11,435 nucleotides of DNA from a bacterium (GTDB taxonomy: Bacteria; Patescibacteriota; Dojkabacteria; JAKAPS01; JAJZLI01), in NCBI GenBank assembly GCA_021803645.1, contig JAJZLI010000065.1, positions 1 through 11,435 on the forward strand, given 5' to 3'. Positions 1 to 6,271 of this stretch are shown one piece after another. The notes below the pieces were generated by a model. It did no database searches, was not told the origin of the DNA, and worked only from the letters and a program-made list of their open reading frames with translations. The translations under genes and the position numbers were made by a program. Position 1 is the first letter of the stretch. Every line of letters starts with the position of its first letter.

Positions 1-71
1 AAATTAGCAAACTTGTAATTCCATATATGTAAAGGTCATTTTGGATGTGGGTTCGATTCCCACCATCTCCA
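1..71 (+). ncRNA. ssrA: tmRNA (transfer-messenger RNA), 3' end only
   Basis: This is the 3' tail of a tRNA-like RNA cut by the left window edge. A perfect 5-bp T-stem (GTGGG at 47-51 with CCCAC at 59-63) closes the 7-base loop TTCGATT (52-58). It is followed by a 7-base acceptor strand CATCTCC (64-70) and discriminator A at 71. The bases after 71 are TATATA, so CCA is not encoded. Just before the T-stem, AAAGGTCATTTTGGAT resembles the stretch in known tmRNAs where the P2 3' strand leads into the conserved GGAC/GGAT before the T-arm. No anticodon stem-loop with U33 can be formed at the right distance, which disfavours an ordinary tRNA. The acceptor strand would pair with GGAGATG or GGGGATG, the latter a typical tmRNA 5' end. 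The tag-peptide reading frame and pseudoknots lie off-window. tmRNA works with SmpB to rescue stalled ribosomes. The T-arm is seen directly; the tmRNA identity is inferred. Confidence 0.8.
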
Positions 72-116
72 TATATATTTTCAATTTAAATTAAATACAT
101 TAAACAAACATTAAAT
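72..116. other. Short convergent spacer between tmRNA and ychF
   Basis: These 45 bases separate the plus-strand tmRNA from the minus-strand ychF stop. They are almost pure A/T. A short T-run (78-81) follows the tmRNA end and a weak AATTTAAATT palindrome sits nearby, but there is no GC-rich hairpin followed by a U-tract on either strand. No confident intrinsic terminator can be called for either transcript. Nothing else is visible here. Confidence 0.6.
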
Positions 117-1160
117 CTAGGAATGTCTAACTATTACTATATCTCCATCTTGAACTTCATAATCAGATCCTACTATTTTTAAATCACCTGCGTCTTTTGA
201 AAAAGTCCATCCACGATTCTTCACAAAATCACTAAATCCAACAACCTCCATTTTAATAAATTTTTCCTTAAAGTCAGTGTGTATTACACCAGCAGCTTCT
301 GGAGCGGTCATACCAGATTTGATTACCCAAGCACGTACCTCATCTTTACCTTCCGTAAAAAAAGATCTTAAACCTAGATTTTGGAAAGCAAACCTAGAAA
401 GTAAATCAATACCACTCTCCTCCATATTCATATCCTTCATGATATCTCTCCTTTCATCAGGAGATAATCTGGATAATTCATATTCAAATAAAATATTCAT
501 ATAAATATTGTTATTATTTATATAGGGAATATATGAACTTATGTTGTGTAAATACAGTATAGGCTTCGATGTAAGAAAATAAAAATTTTTTAATAAAGCC
601 TGTTCTCTATCAGGAAAATTTTCAGAAGATATTAACTGTCCATTATTTAATATTTTCCTTACCTTCTCTAATAAATCAATTGATTGTTGATAATTGGGAT
701 CCTTCTTAACAACGCTAACACCTTGAGATAATAATTTATCTACTTTTTCAATGTCTTTGAGAATTAATTCTGTATTTATAGTCGCTATATCTCTTTGAGG
801 GTCTACTACAGCCTCTACATGAATAACTCTGCTATCCTCAAAATCCCTAACAACTTCAAGTATTAAATCTGACTCACTAATATGAGACAAAAATTGATTT
901 CCTAGACCCTCCCCCTCATGAGCACCCCTCACTAAACCAGCAATATCAAAAAAATTGATCGTAGCATAAACAATCTTATTAGAATGTACTATGTTATTAA
1001 TCTCAATTAATCGAGAATCCTTCACTTCTACTACCCCAATATTAGGGTCTACAGTACAAAAGGGAAAATTCTCCGCAGGAACATTATTCAATGTTAATGC
1101 ATTAAATAATGTAGATTTACCAACGTTAGGAAGCCCAACTATACCAACTTTTAAAGACAT
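117..1160 (-). CDS. ychF: YchF/OLA1-family P-loop NTPase
   Basis: A ribosome-associated TRAFAC-class P-loop NTPase of the Obg-related YchF/OLA1 family, whose members hydrolyse ATP better than GTP and act in translation and stress responses. Visible landmarks are the G1 P-loop GLPNVGKST (residues 9-17), the FPFCTVDPN switch (32-40), and the G3 segment DIAGLVRGAHEGEGLGNQF (72-90). A C-terminal TGS domain covers about 263-347, with RAWVIKSGMTAPEAAGVIHTDF and the terminal YEVQDGDIVIVR. At 347 residues it is about 16 shorter than E. coli YchF, the loss falling around the G4/G5 region. The nucleotide-specificity motif, NxxE in YchF, reads N206-I-S-S209, so the glutamate is missing. The gene starts 6 bases after the RNase stop, without a Shine-Dalgarno sequence, and ends in TAG facing the tmRNA. 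Family assignment is secure; what the altered motif does to ATP preference is unknown. Confidence 0.96.
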   Translation of the reverse strand: MSLKVGIVGLPNVGKSTLFNALTLNNVPAENFPFCTVDPNIGVVEVKDSRLIEINNIVHSNKIVYATINFFDIAGLVRGAHEGEGLGNQFLSHISESDLILEVVRDFEDSRVIHVEAVVDPQRDIATINTELILKDIEKVDKLLSQGVSVVKKDPNYQQSIDLLEKVRKILNNGQLISSENFPDREQALLKNFYFLTSKPILYLHNISSYIPYINNNNIYMNILFEYELSRLSPDERRDIMKDMNMEESGIDLLSRFAFQNLGLRSFFTEGKDEVRAWVIKSGMTAPEAAGVIHTDFKEKFIKMEVVGFSDFVKNRGWTFSKDAGDLKIVGSDYEVQDGDIVIVRHS

Positions 1161-1166
1161 AATATT

Positions 1167-2555
1167 TTATTTTAATATAAAAGTATCCCCAATACTTGGA
1201 ATATTAACAGATGTGTCAAATCTTTTAACTATTTCAACCTTTAAGTCTGAAGATACATTAACCTCTGAATGAACACAAAAAACTCCCTTTGGAACTGAAC
1301 TTAATTTACTCAAAAATAATAACAAGTCTTCTCTATCCCCATGATCAGAAAATCCAGAAAATTTATAATGTTTAGCTCGAACCCTGTAAAATCTACCATC
1401 AACATATATAGATTTCGCACCATCACTTATTTTCCTTCCTAAGGTCCCTTGTGCTAAATACCCAACAAAAATGATTGTATTTCTTTGGGCTGTAATATTC
1501 TTTTTTAAATGATATAGTATACGACCACCTGTACACATTCCACTACCTGCAATAATAATTTTAGTTTGAAGTTTATACCTTCTATCTTTCTTTATAACAC
1601 CCCCAGCATTAGCACTAATAAGAGAAGATCTATCATTTTCATGTACATATTCAATATTATCAAAATGAAAAGGATGCTCACCATTTTTCATCATATTCTG
1701 AATATCTTTACTCAAAAGATATGAATATTTGTTAATTAAATTTAAAAATTTAAGGGATTCTCTTCCTTCAAAAAATATAGGAATAGAAAGCAATTCTTTG
1801 TTTTTCATAAGACCATTAATTATAAAAAGTAATTCCTGAGACCTTTCTACCGCAAATGATGGAATTAGAATATTTCCTCTACGATCTACTGCCTCAATAA
1901 TAATATTTTTTAAGGAAGAAATATCCTCAGACCTACTATCATGCGAAGTATTTCCATAAGTAGACTCCATTATTATATAATCATAACTCCCACCATATCT
2001 ACCATATCCATTATCTAGAATTAAGGGAGTACTAGGACCTAAATCCCCGGAAAATAAAATAGACACACCATCAATATAAACCGAAATACTAGCAGAGCCA
2101 ATAATGTGCCCCGCATTCTTAAATTCAAAAGATAAACTATCATCTATATATATTTTCTGTAAATAATCTACAGTATCAAAAAGGCTAATTGATTTACTAA
2201 TAGAAGCACCATCATATAGTGTTTTCAAAGAACGATTTTCTTCTTTTTCTATAAATGCAGCGTCATTGATAACTAAACTATATAAATCATTGGTCGGTTT
2301 AGTAGAAAAAATTCTACCAGAGAAACCCTCTCTTACCAACCTTGGGATCAAACCACAATGGTCTAAATGTGCATGAGTCAGTAGTAAAAAATCAATTTCA
2401 TGAGGATCAAACTTAAAAGTTCCATAATTAAGGTTATTTATGTCATTTCCTTGGAAAATGCCACAATCAACTAAAATTTTATATTTACTACTTTCAAGTA
2501 AGAAACATGATCCAGTTACCTCACCTGCAGCACCCAAAAAAGTAATTTTTACCAT
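1167..2555 (-). CDS. Beta-CASP metallo-beta-lactamase RNase (YSH1/CPSF73-like)
   Basis: A zinc-dependent ribonuclease of the beta-CASP branch of the metallo-beta-lactamase fold, the family of CPSF73 and bacterial Ysh1-like RNases. It opens with FLGAAGEVTGSCFLLE (residues 6-21), typical of this group. Metal-binding motifs are D30, the HxHxDH motif H61-A-H63-L-D65-H66, H150 in GHIIGS, and D171 in SGDLG. Beta-CASP motif A is E197 in ESTYG. The RNase-specificity region carries SGMCTGGRILYHL (338-350), motif B H405 in FSDHGD (usual form SAHAD), and motif C H429 in VHSEV (usual form HGE). All metal-binding and catalytic positions are kept; only neighbouring residues differ. There is no signal peptide, so it is cytosolic. 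It lies 6 bases after the CCA-enzyme gene and 6 before ychF, with no Shine-Dalgarno. The 462-residue length is normal. It lacks the RNase J C-terminal extension. The substrate is unknown; a role in RNA maturation or decay is inferred. Confidence 0.93.
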   Translation of the reverse strand: MVKITFLGAAGEVTGSCFLLESSKYKILVDCGIFQGNDINNLNYGTFKFDPHEIDFLLLTHAHLDHCGLIPRLVREGFSGRIFSTKPTNDLYSLVINDAAFIEKEENRSLKTLYDGASISKSISLFDTVDYLQKIYIDDSLSFEFKNAGHIIGSASISVYIDGVSILFSGDLGPSTPLILDNGYGRYGGSYDYIIMESTYGNTSHDSRSEDISSLKNIIIEAVDRRGNILIPSFAVERSQELLFIINGLMKNKELLSIPIFFEGRESLKFLNLINKYSYLLSKDIQNMMKNGEHPFHFDNIEYVHENDRSSLISANAGGVIKKDRRYKLQTKIIIAGSGMCTGGRILYHLKKNITAQRNTIIFVGYLAQGTLGRKISDGAKSIYVDGRFYRVRAKHYKFSGFSDHGDREDLLLFLSKLSSVPKGVFCVHSEVNVSSDLKVEIVKRFDTSVNIPSIGDTFILK

Positions 2556-2561
2556 ATCGAA

Positions 2562-3905
2562 CTATGAATTATTATAAGATTTTACTAAATTAATTAACTT
2601 ATCTTTATTATTTAAAGATGGATCATCTAGAACCTTTTCTAATAAATAATTTAACACTTTTCTTATACTAGGACCAGGAACATATCCCAGTTTAATAATA
2701 TCATCCCCATTGATCTTCAAATCTTTAATAGAAATTGCCTCATCTCTTTTCCTAATATTCTCTATCCGATTTTTTAAATCATCAATATTAGAAAAATCAT
2801 ATGTAGATTTTGGATTTCCTCTTTCATCAGCAAACCTCAATAAAAACAGTAATTCCTGTACATTATCATCCCCCACCTTTCTCATAAATCTCCTTACCGC
2901 AGCATCTGTCCATTCAGGAGTATAGTTAAAAAGATGTAATAATATTAACTTCTTAACCAGATCTACATATGACCTAGAGAATTTTAACCTATTTAAAATA
3001 ACTTCCGCCATTTGAGCACCAACAATTTCATGTCCATAAAAATGTTCCCCATCCTTAGTCTTTGGCTTACCAATATCATGTAACAAAGCAACTAGTCTCA
3101 CCTTAACATCAGCTTTATCACAGGACAGTAAAGAATGGTCATAAACATCTAAAGAATGATACTTATTCTGTTCAACACCAATACAATCCATTAACTCAGG
3201 AATTATATGAACAAGTAAGCCCGTATCTTTTAAAAGGTTAATCCCCTTACTTGGGACATCTGACTCCAAAATTTTAATAAATTCATCTCGAACCCTCTCT
3301 ATAGAAACAGATTTTAACAATCCGGAATTATTAGTAATAGAGACTAATGTATTTTTTTCTATAGTGAATCCTAAAACAGATGCAAATCTACAAGCCCTAA
3401 TTAATCTAAGTGCATCTTCTTTAAATCTACTATCGGGATCCCCAACACATTTAATTATACCTAACCGTAAGTCATGAATACCACCAAAATCATCTAACAA
3501 TACATCATTTTTAATATCATAAGCTAATGCATTAATAGTAAAATCCCTCCTAGCCAAATCTTGGTGAATATCTTTAATAAAACTAACTTTATCAGGATGC
3601 CTCAAATCCTTATATGAGTCTTCTGACCTAAGAGTAGTAATTTCAAAATTAAGGTTTCCTCTTTTAACCATAATAGTTCCAAATTTTTCTCCAAAGACAA
3701 TGGCATCAGGAAAAATTGTTTTTAAATCTTCTGGAGTTGCATCAGTTGCAATATCAACATCAATAGCATTTTTCCTATCAAGAAGGATGCTTCTTATAGT
3801 TCCACCAACTATGTATACAGAAAAATTATGGCTCGTAATCAAATTACAAATATCAAAAATTTGAGGATATAATTTTTTCTTAATACTATGAGTGTCCATA
3901 ATCAT
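2562..3905 (-). CDS. cca: CCA-adding tRNA nucleotidyltransferase / poly(A) polymerase family, with HD domain
   Basis: A class II nucleotidyltransferase that most likely adds or repairs the CCA 3' end of tRNAs from CTP and ATP. The head domain has GGTIRS (34-39) and the catalytic carboxylates D49 and D51 in DVDIAT. FEITTLRSE (87-95) follows, then the RRDFTINALAYD motif (119-130) and the nucleotide-recognition segment EDALRLIRACRF (163-174). An HD domain follows, with H257, the H276-D277 pair and GKPKTKDG, suggesting added phosphohydrolase activity as in E. coli Cca. The usual GGxVRD arginine-aspartate is R38-S39 here. The 447-residue length is normal for the HD-containing form. The start overlaps the cysS stop as ATGA; a second ATG lies two codons on (3897-3899). 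Poly(A) polymerase activity cannot be excluded by sequence alone, but the neighbouring tmRNA lacks an encoded CCA, which fits a CCA-adding role. The stop is TAG. Confidence 0.9.
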   Translation of the reverse strand: MIMDTHSIKKKLYPQIFDICNLITSHNFSVYIVGGTIRSILLDRKNAIDVDIATDATPEDLKTIFPDAIVFGEKFGTIMVKRGNLNFEITTLRSEDSYKDLRHPDKVSFIKDIHQDLARRDFTINALAYDIKNDVLLDDFGGIHDLRLGIIKCVGDPDSRFKEDALRLIRACRFASVLGFTIEKNTLVSITNNSGLLKSVSIERVRDEFIKILESDVPSKGINLLKDTGLLVHIIPELMDCIGVEQNKYHSLDVYDHSLLSCDKADVKVRLVALLHDIGKPKTKDGEHFYGHEIVGAQMAEVILNRLKFSRSYVDLVKKLILLHLFNYTPEWTDAAVRRFMRKVGDDNVQELLFLLRFADERGNPKSTYDFSNIDDLKNRIENIRKRDEAISIKDLKINGDDIIKLGYVPGPSIRKVLNYLLEKVLDDPSLNNKDKLINLVKSYNNS

Positions 3906-5287
3906 GATCTAATTATTATTGTATCCGAATCAGTATCTATTACTAAAAAACCTTTTGATGAAATCTGATCTCGAAGTTCATCAGAGAGCACCCAATCTTT
4001 GTTTTGCCTAGCAACTTTCCTATCTTGCACTAATTTTAATATATCTAAAGGTAATTTGTCTTCAGATATATAATTTATAAAATTAAAACTAAATACCTTG
4101 TCAAAATCAAGTAAAGTTGCAATCTTAACAGGCACATTAAGATTTTCATCCTTAAATACTGCCCAAAGTACTTCTAACATAGAAGGTGTATCAATATTAT
4201 TTTCAATAGCTGAAACAAATTTTTCTTTATACACGGGATCAACAGAAGCATTTTTATTATAAAAACCTTTATTAAGTTTCAAATACATATAAATTTTATC
4301 CAAAGCCTCTTGAGCAGAATTAAGAGAATCAAATGTAAAATTAATTACAGAAGAATAATGAGCAATCATATATAAATACCTTAGAGAAATAGGGTTGAAT
4401 CCCCTATTTTCTAAATCTTCAATTTTATAACCATTATTTAAACTTTTAGATATTTTAGTTCCATCAACATTAATAAAATTATTATGAACCCAAAAATTTA
4501 CAAAGGGATCACCAAAGGCACTTTTACTCTGTACAATCTCATTAGTATGATGAGGAAATATAAGATCAATTCCTCCAGTATGAATATCAATACAGTTCCC
4601 TATAAATTTATGGATTATGGAAGAACATTCTATATGCCAACCAGGGAACCCTTTTCCCCATGGGCTATCCCACTGCATCTGATGATTAGGATATGCAGTC
4701 TGCCATAACCTAAAATCCCACTGACTCTTTTTTGTTTTATCCAACACAACCTTATCCCTAACAGCTGAAACCTGTGCATTTAAATCACGCTTAGCTAATT
4801 CAGAATAATTCTTAACCTTTGAAACATCAAAATAAACTCCTGTGTCTGTTTTGTATACATAACCCTTTCTCTCCAATAACTGAATCATTTCAATTTGTTC
4901 TTTAACAGTATCTGTGGCCTTAGACACAACATCAGGAACATCTATATTTACTTTTTTTATAGCATCAAAAAAGTAGTCAGAATAAAATTGTGATACTTCC
5001 CAAACAGTTTTATTTTGTATCCTTGAAGATTTTTCCAATTTATCTTCAGTGTCCTCTAAATCCCCTAATAGATGACCAACATCTGTTATGTTCATAACAT
5101 GAAGGGTTTTATAACCCAAATATTTAATGGATTTTTTTAAAATATCCGCCGTAATAAATGCTCTTAAATTACCTATAGTTACATAATCATATACTGTGGG
5201 ACCACAAGTATACATTTTAACCTCACTTTTACTAAAAGGAGTAAATTCTCTAATACCACTAAAAGTATCTTTTAATTTGAGAGTCAT
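3902..5287 (-). CDS. cysS: Cysteinyl-tRNA synthetase
   Basis: A class I aminoacyl-tRNA synthetase that charges tRNA-Cys. The zinc ligands that select cysteine are all present: C28 in TCGPTVYDY, C221 in GWHIECS, and H246 and E250 in FPHHTNE, matching E. coli C28, C209, H234 and E238. The KMSKS loop is KISKS (278-282). The HIGH signature is T37-I-G-N40 in place of HIGH/HIGN, a change of the first histidine. NITDVGH (66-72) and FPGWHIECSS are well kept. The length of 461 equals that of E. coli CysRS. The start is an ATGA overlap with the recR stop, and the stop TGA overlaps the cca start, so the three genes are probably translationally coupled. It has the best Shine-Dalgarno match in the window. 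Identity is certain; TIGN occurs naturally in TrpRS enzymes, so activity is expected. Confidence 0.97.
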   Translation of the reverse strand: MTLKLKDTFSGIREFTPFSKSEVKMYTCGPTVYDYVTIGNLRAFITADILKKSIKYLGYKTLHVMNITDVGHLLGDLEDTEDKLEKSSRIQNKTVWEVSQFYSDYFFDAIKKVNIDVPDVVSKATDTVKEQIEMIQLLERKGYVYKTDTGVYFDVSKVKNYSELAKRDLNAQVSAVRDKVVLDKTKKSQWDFRLWQTAYPNHQMQWDSPWGKGFPGWHIECSSIIHKFIGNCIDIHTGGIDLIFPHHTNEIVQSKSAFGDPFVNFWVHNNFINVDGTKISKSLNNGYKIEDLENRGFNPISLRYLYMIAHYSSVINFTFDSLNSAQEALDKIYMYLKLNKGFYNKNASVDPVYKEKFVSAIENNIDTPSMLEVLWAVFKDENLNVPVKIATLLDFDKVFSFNFINYISEDKLPLDILKLVQDRKVARQNKDWVLSDELRDQISSKGFLVIDTDSDTIIIRS

Positions 5288-5886
5288 ATTGAAACCCTCC
5301 CACTTAAAGCTCTGCCTAGGGTATTTTCATCTATATACTCTAAATTTGCCCCTCTAGGAAGGCCACTTGCAAGGCGTGAAAATGATATATTAGAATAATC
5401 TTTCAATAAGGACTTAATATACATAGCAGTAGCATCCCCTTCAAGGGTAAAACTGGTTGCTAAAATAATTTCAAATGGATCCTCCTTGTTTATTCTATGA
5501 ATTAAATCATTAATATAAATATCATCATAAGAAATGTCATTTAACGATGATATAACACCACCGAGTACATGATAGACCCCATGATAAATTCCAGAAGATT
5601 CTATAGAATCAACATCTTGAAAATTTTCAACAATGCATATCTGAGATTTATTCCTATTTGGATCTGAACAGTATAAACATGGATTAACAGATTTAGAAGT
5701 TATGTTGTGACAAATGTTACACTTATCTACATTATCCATCAGGTTATTTAACGCCTTGACCATGTTTACAATTAGAGGTTTATTATTTACATAAAAATAT
5801 GTCAACCTTAAAGCGGATTTTGGACCAATACTAGGTAGTCTTGAAAATTCTTTTGCAAGGGAATCTATTTCAACTATTTTTACCAT
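5284..5886 (-). CDS. recR: Recombination mediator protein RecR
   Basis: RecR forms a ring-shaped DNA clamp that acts with RecO (and RecF) to load RecA on SSB-coated single-stranded DNA at gaps. Domain order is canonical for the 200-residue family. A helix-hairpin-helix, LPSIGPKSALRL, spans 17-28. A four-cysteine zinc finger uses C56, C59, C70 and C73. A Toprim domain includes VE87 and YHVLGG (105-110). The C-terminal Walker-B-like region has LEGDATAMYI and ASGLPRGANLEY. The length matches E. coli RecR. The start lies 5 bases after the ybaB stop with no Shine-Dalgarno. The TGA stop overlaps the cysS start as ATGA. The dnaX-ybaB-recR order is a widely conserved bacterial cluster. Nothing in the protein looks degenerate. 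Confidence 0.97.
   Translation of the reverse strand: MVKIVEIDSLAKEFSRLPSIGPKSALRLTYFYVNNKPLIVNMVKALNNLMDNVDKCNICHNITSKSVNPCLYCSDPNRNKSQICIVENFQDVDSIESSGIYHGVYHVLGGVISSLNDISYDDIYINDLIHRINKEDPFEIILATSFTLEGDATAMYIKSLLKDYSNISFSRLASGLPRGANLEYIDENTLGRALSGRVSI
5296..5300 (-). promoter_or_regulatory. Shine-Dalgarno site of cysS
   Basis: The minus strand reads GGGAGGG, with the GGAGG core at these positions and an 8-base spacer to the cysS ATG. It is the only strong anti-Shine-Dalgarno match ahead of a start codon in this window. It lies inside the last codons of recR and encodes Gly-Arg of the conserved C-terminal SGR, so the match could partly be a coding coincidence. Confidence 0.5.
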
Positions 5887-5891
5887 GTAAA

Positions 5892-6197
5892 TTACATACC
5901 CATTAAACTTTTAAGTTTATTAATATCAAAGTCCTTTGCAACATCCTTAGACATTTGTTTTTGAGCATCTTTATATGCATCCTTAATTAAAGAGATTAAG
6001 TCATTTTTATGTTCTACAGAAAGTAACATGTCATCAATGCTCATATCCAATATCTCACCAACACCATTTAATTCAATTTTTACAAAACCCTTTCTAGATT
6101 CCCCTTTATATTTTCTAGAAGACATTTCCTTCTGCATTTTCCTAGCTTCAGACTGCATTTTAAAAAGATCTCTCGCTTGAGTAAATGGGTTAGCCAT
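5892..6197 (-). CDS. ybaB: YbaB/EbfC family nucleoid-associated DNA-binding protein
   Basis: A small dimeric DNA-binding, nucleoid-associated protein of the YbaB/EbfC family. I chose the ATG at 6195-6197, giving 101 residues that begin MANPFTQARDLFKMQ, which matches family size and start. The upstream in-frame ATG at 6255-6257 would add 20 hydrophobic residues unlike any YbaB. The protein has the usual N-terminal amphipathic helix rich in K, M and Q. A beta-sheet core follows (GFVKIELNGVGEILDMSID), then a C-terminal helix (LISLIKDAYKDAQKQMSKD) ending in LMGM. It sits between dnaX and recR, a conserved arrangement that suggests a link to replication or repair, though the exact function remains unsettled. 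A 74-base gap separates it from dnaX, one of the two largest spacers within the array; recR follows after 5 bases. No Shine-Dalgarno is seen. Confidence 0.92.
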   Translation of the reverse strand: MANPFTQARDLFKMQSEARKMQKEMSSRKYKGESRKGFVKIELNGVGEILDMSIDDMLLSVEHKNDLISLIKDAYKDAQKQMSKDVAKDFDINKLKSLMGM

Positions 6198-6271
6198 AAA
6201 AATATCTAAATAAAATAAATAATATACGGTTTTACACAATAGTAACACACAAAACAATAAAATTAAACACT
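6198..6271 (-). other. Intergenic gap upstream of ybaB, possible internal promoter
   Basis: This is one of only two gaps above 50 bases in the gene array. It is very AT-rich. On the minus strand it holds TTGTTT and TTGTGT stretches and, nearer the gene, TATATT. None of these forms a convincing -35/-10 pair at 16-18 base spacing, so a promoter for ybaB-recR-cysS is only a possibility. No hairpin terminator for dnaX is visible. Confidence 0.25.

Noticed and set aside
1..71. An ordinary tRNA at the left edge
   Set aside because: The T-arm is good, but no anticodon stem with a 7-base loop and U33 fits at the right distance upstream; the sequence before the T-stem matches the tmRNA pattern better.
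277..504. Plus-strand reading frames opposite ychF, cca, cysS, hisS and mfd
   Set aside because: They lie antisense to clear conserved genes, have no recognisable domains and no start signals; they are shadows of the coding strand.
6198..6257. A 20-residue N-terminal extension of YbaB starting at the ATG at 6257
   Set aside because: The added residues are hydrophobic and unlike any YbaB N-terminus; the ATG at 6197 gives the normal family start and size.
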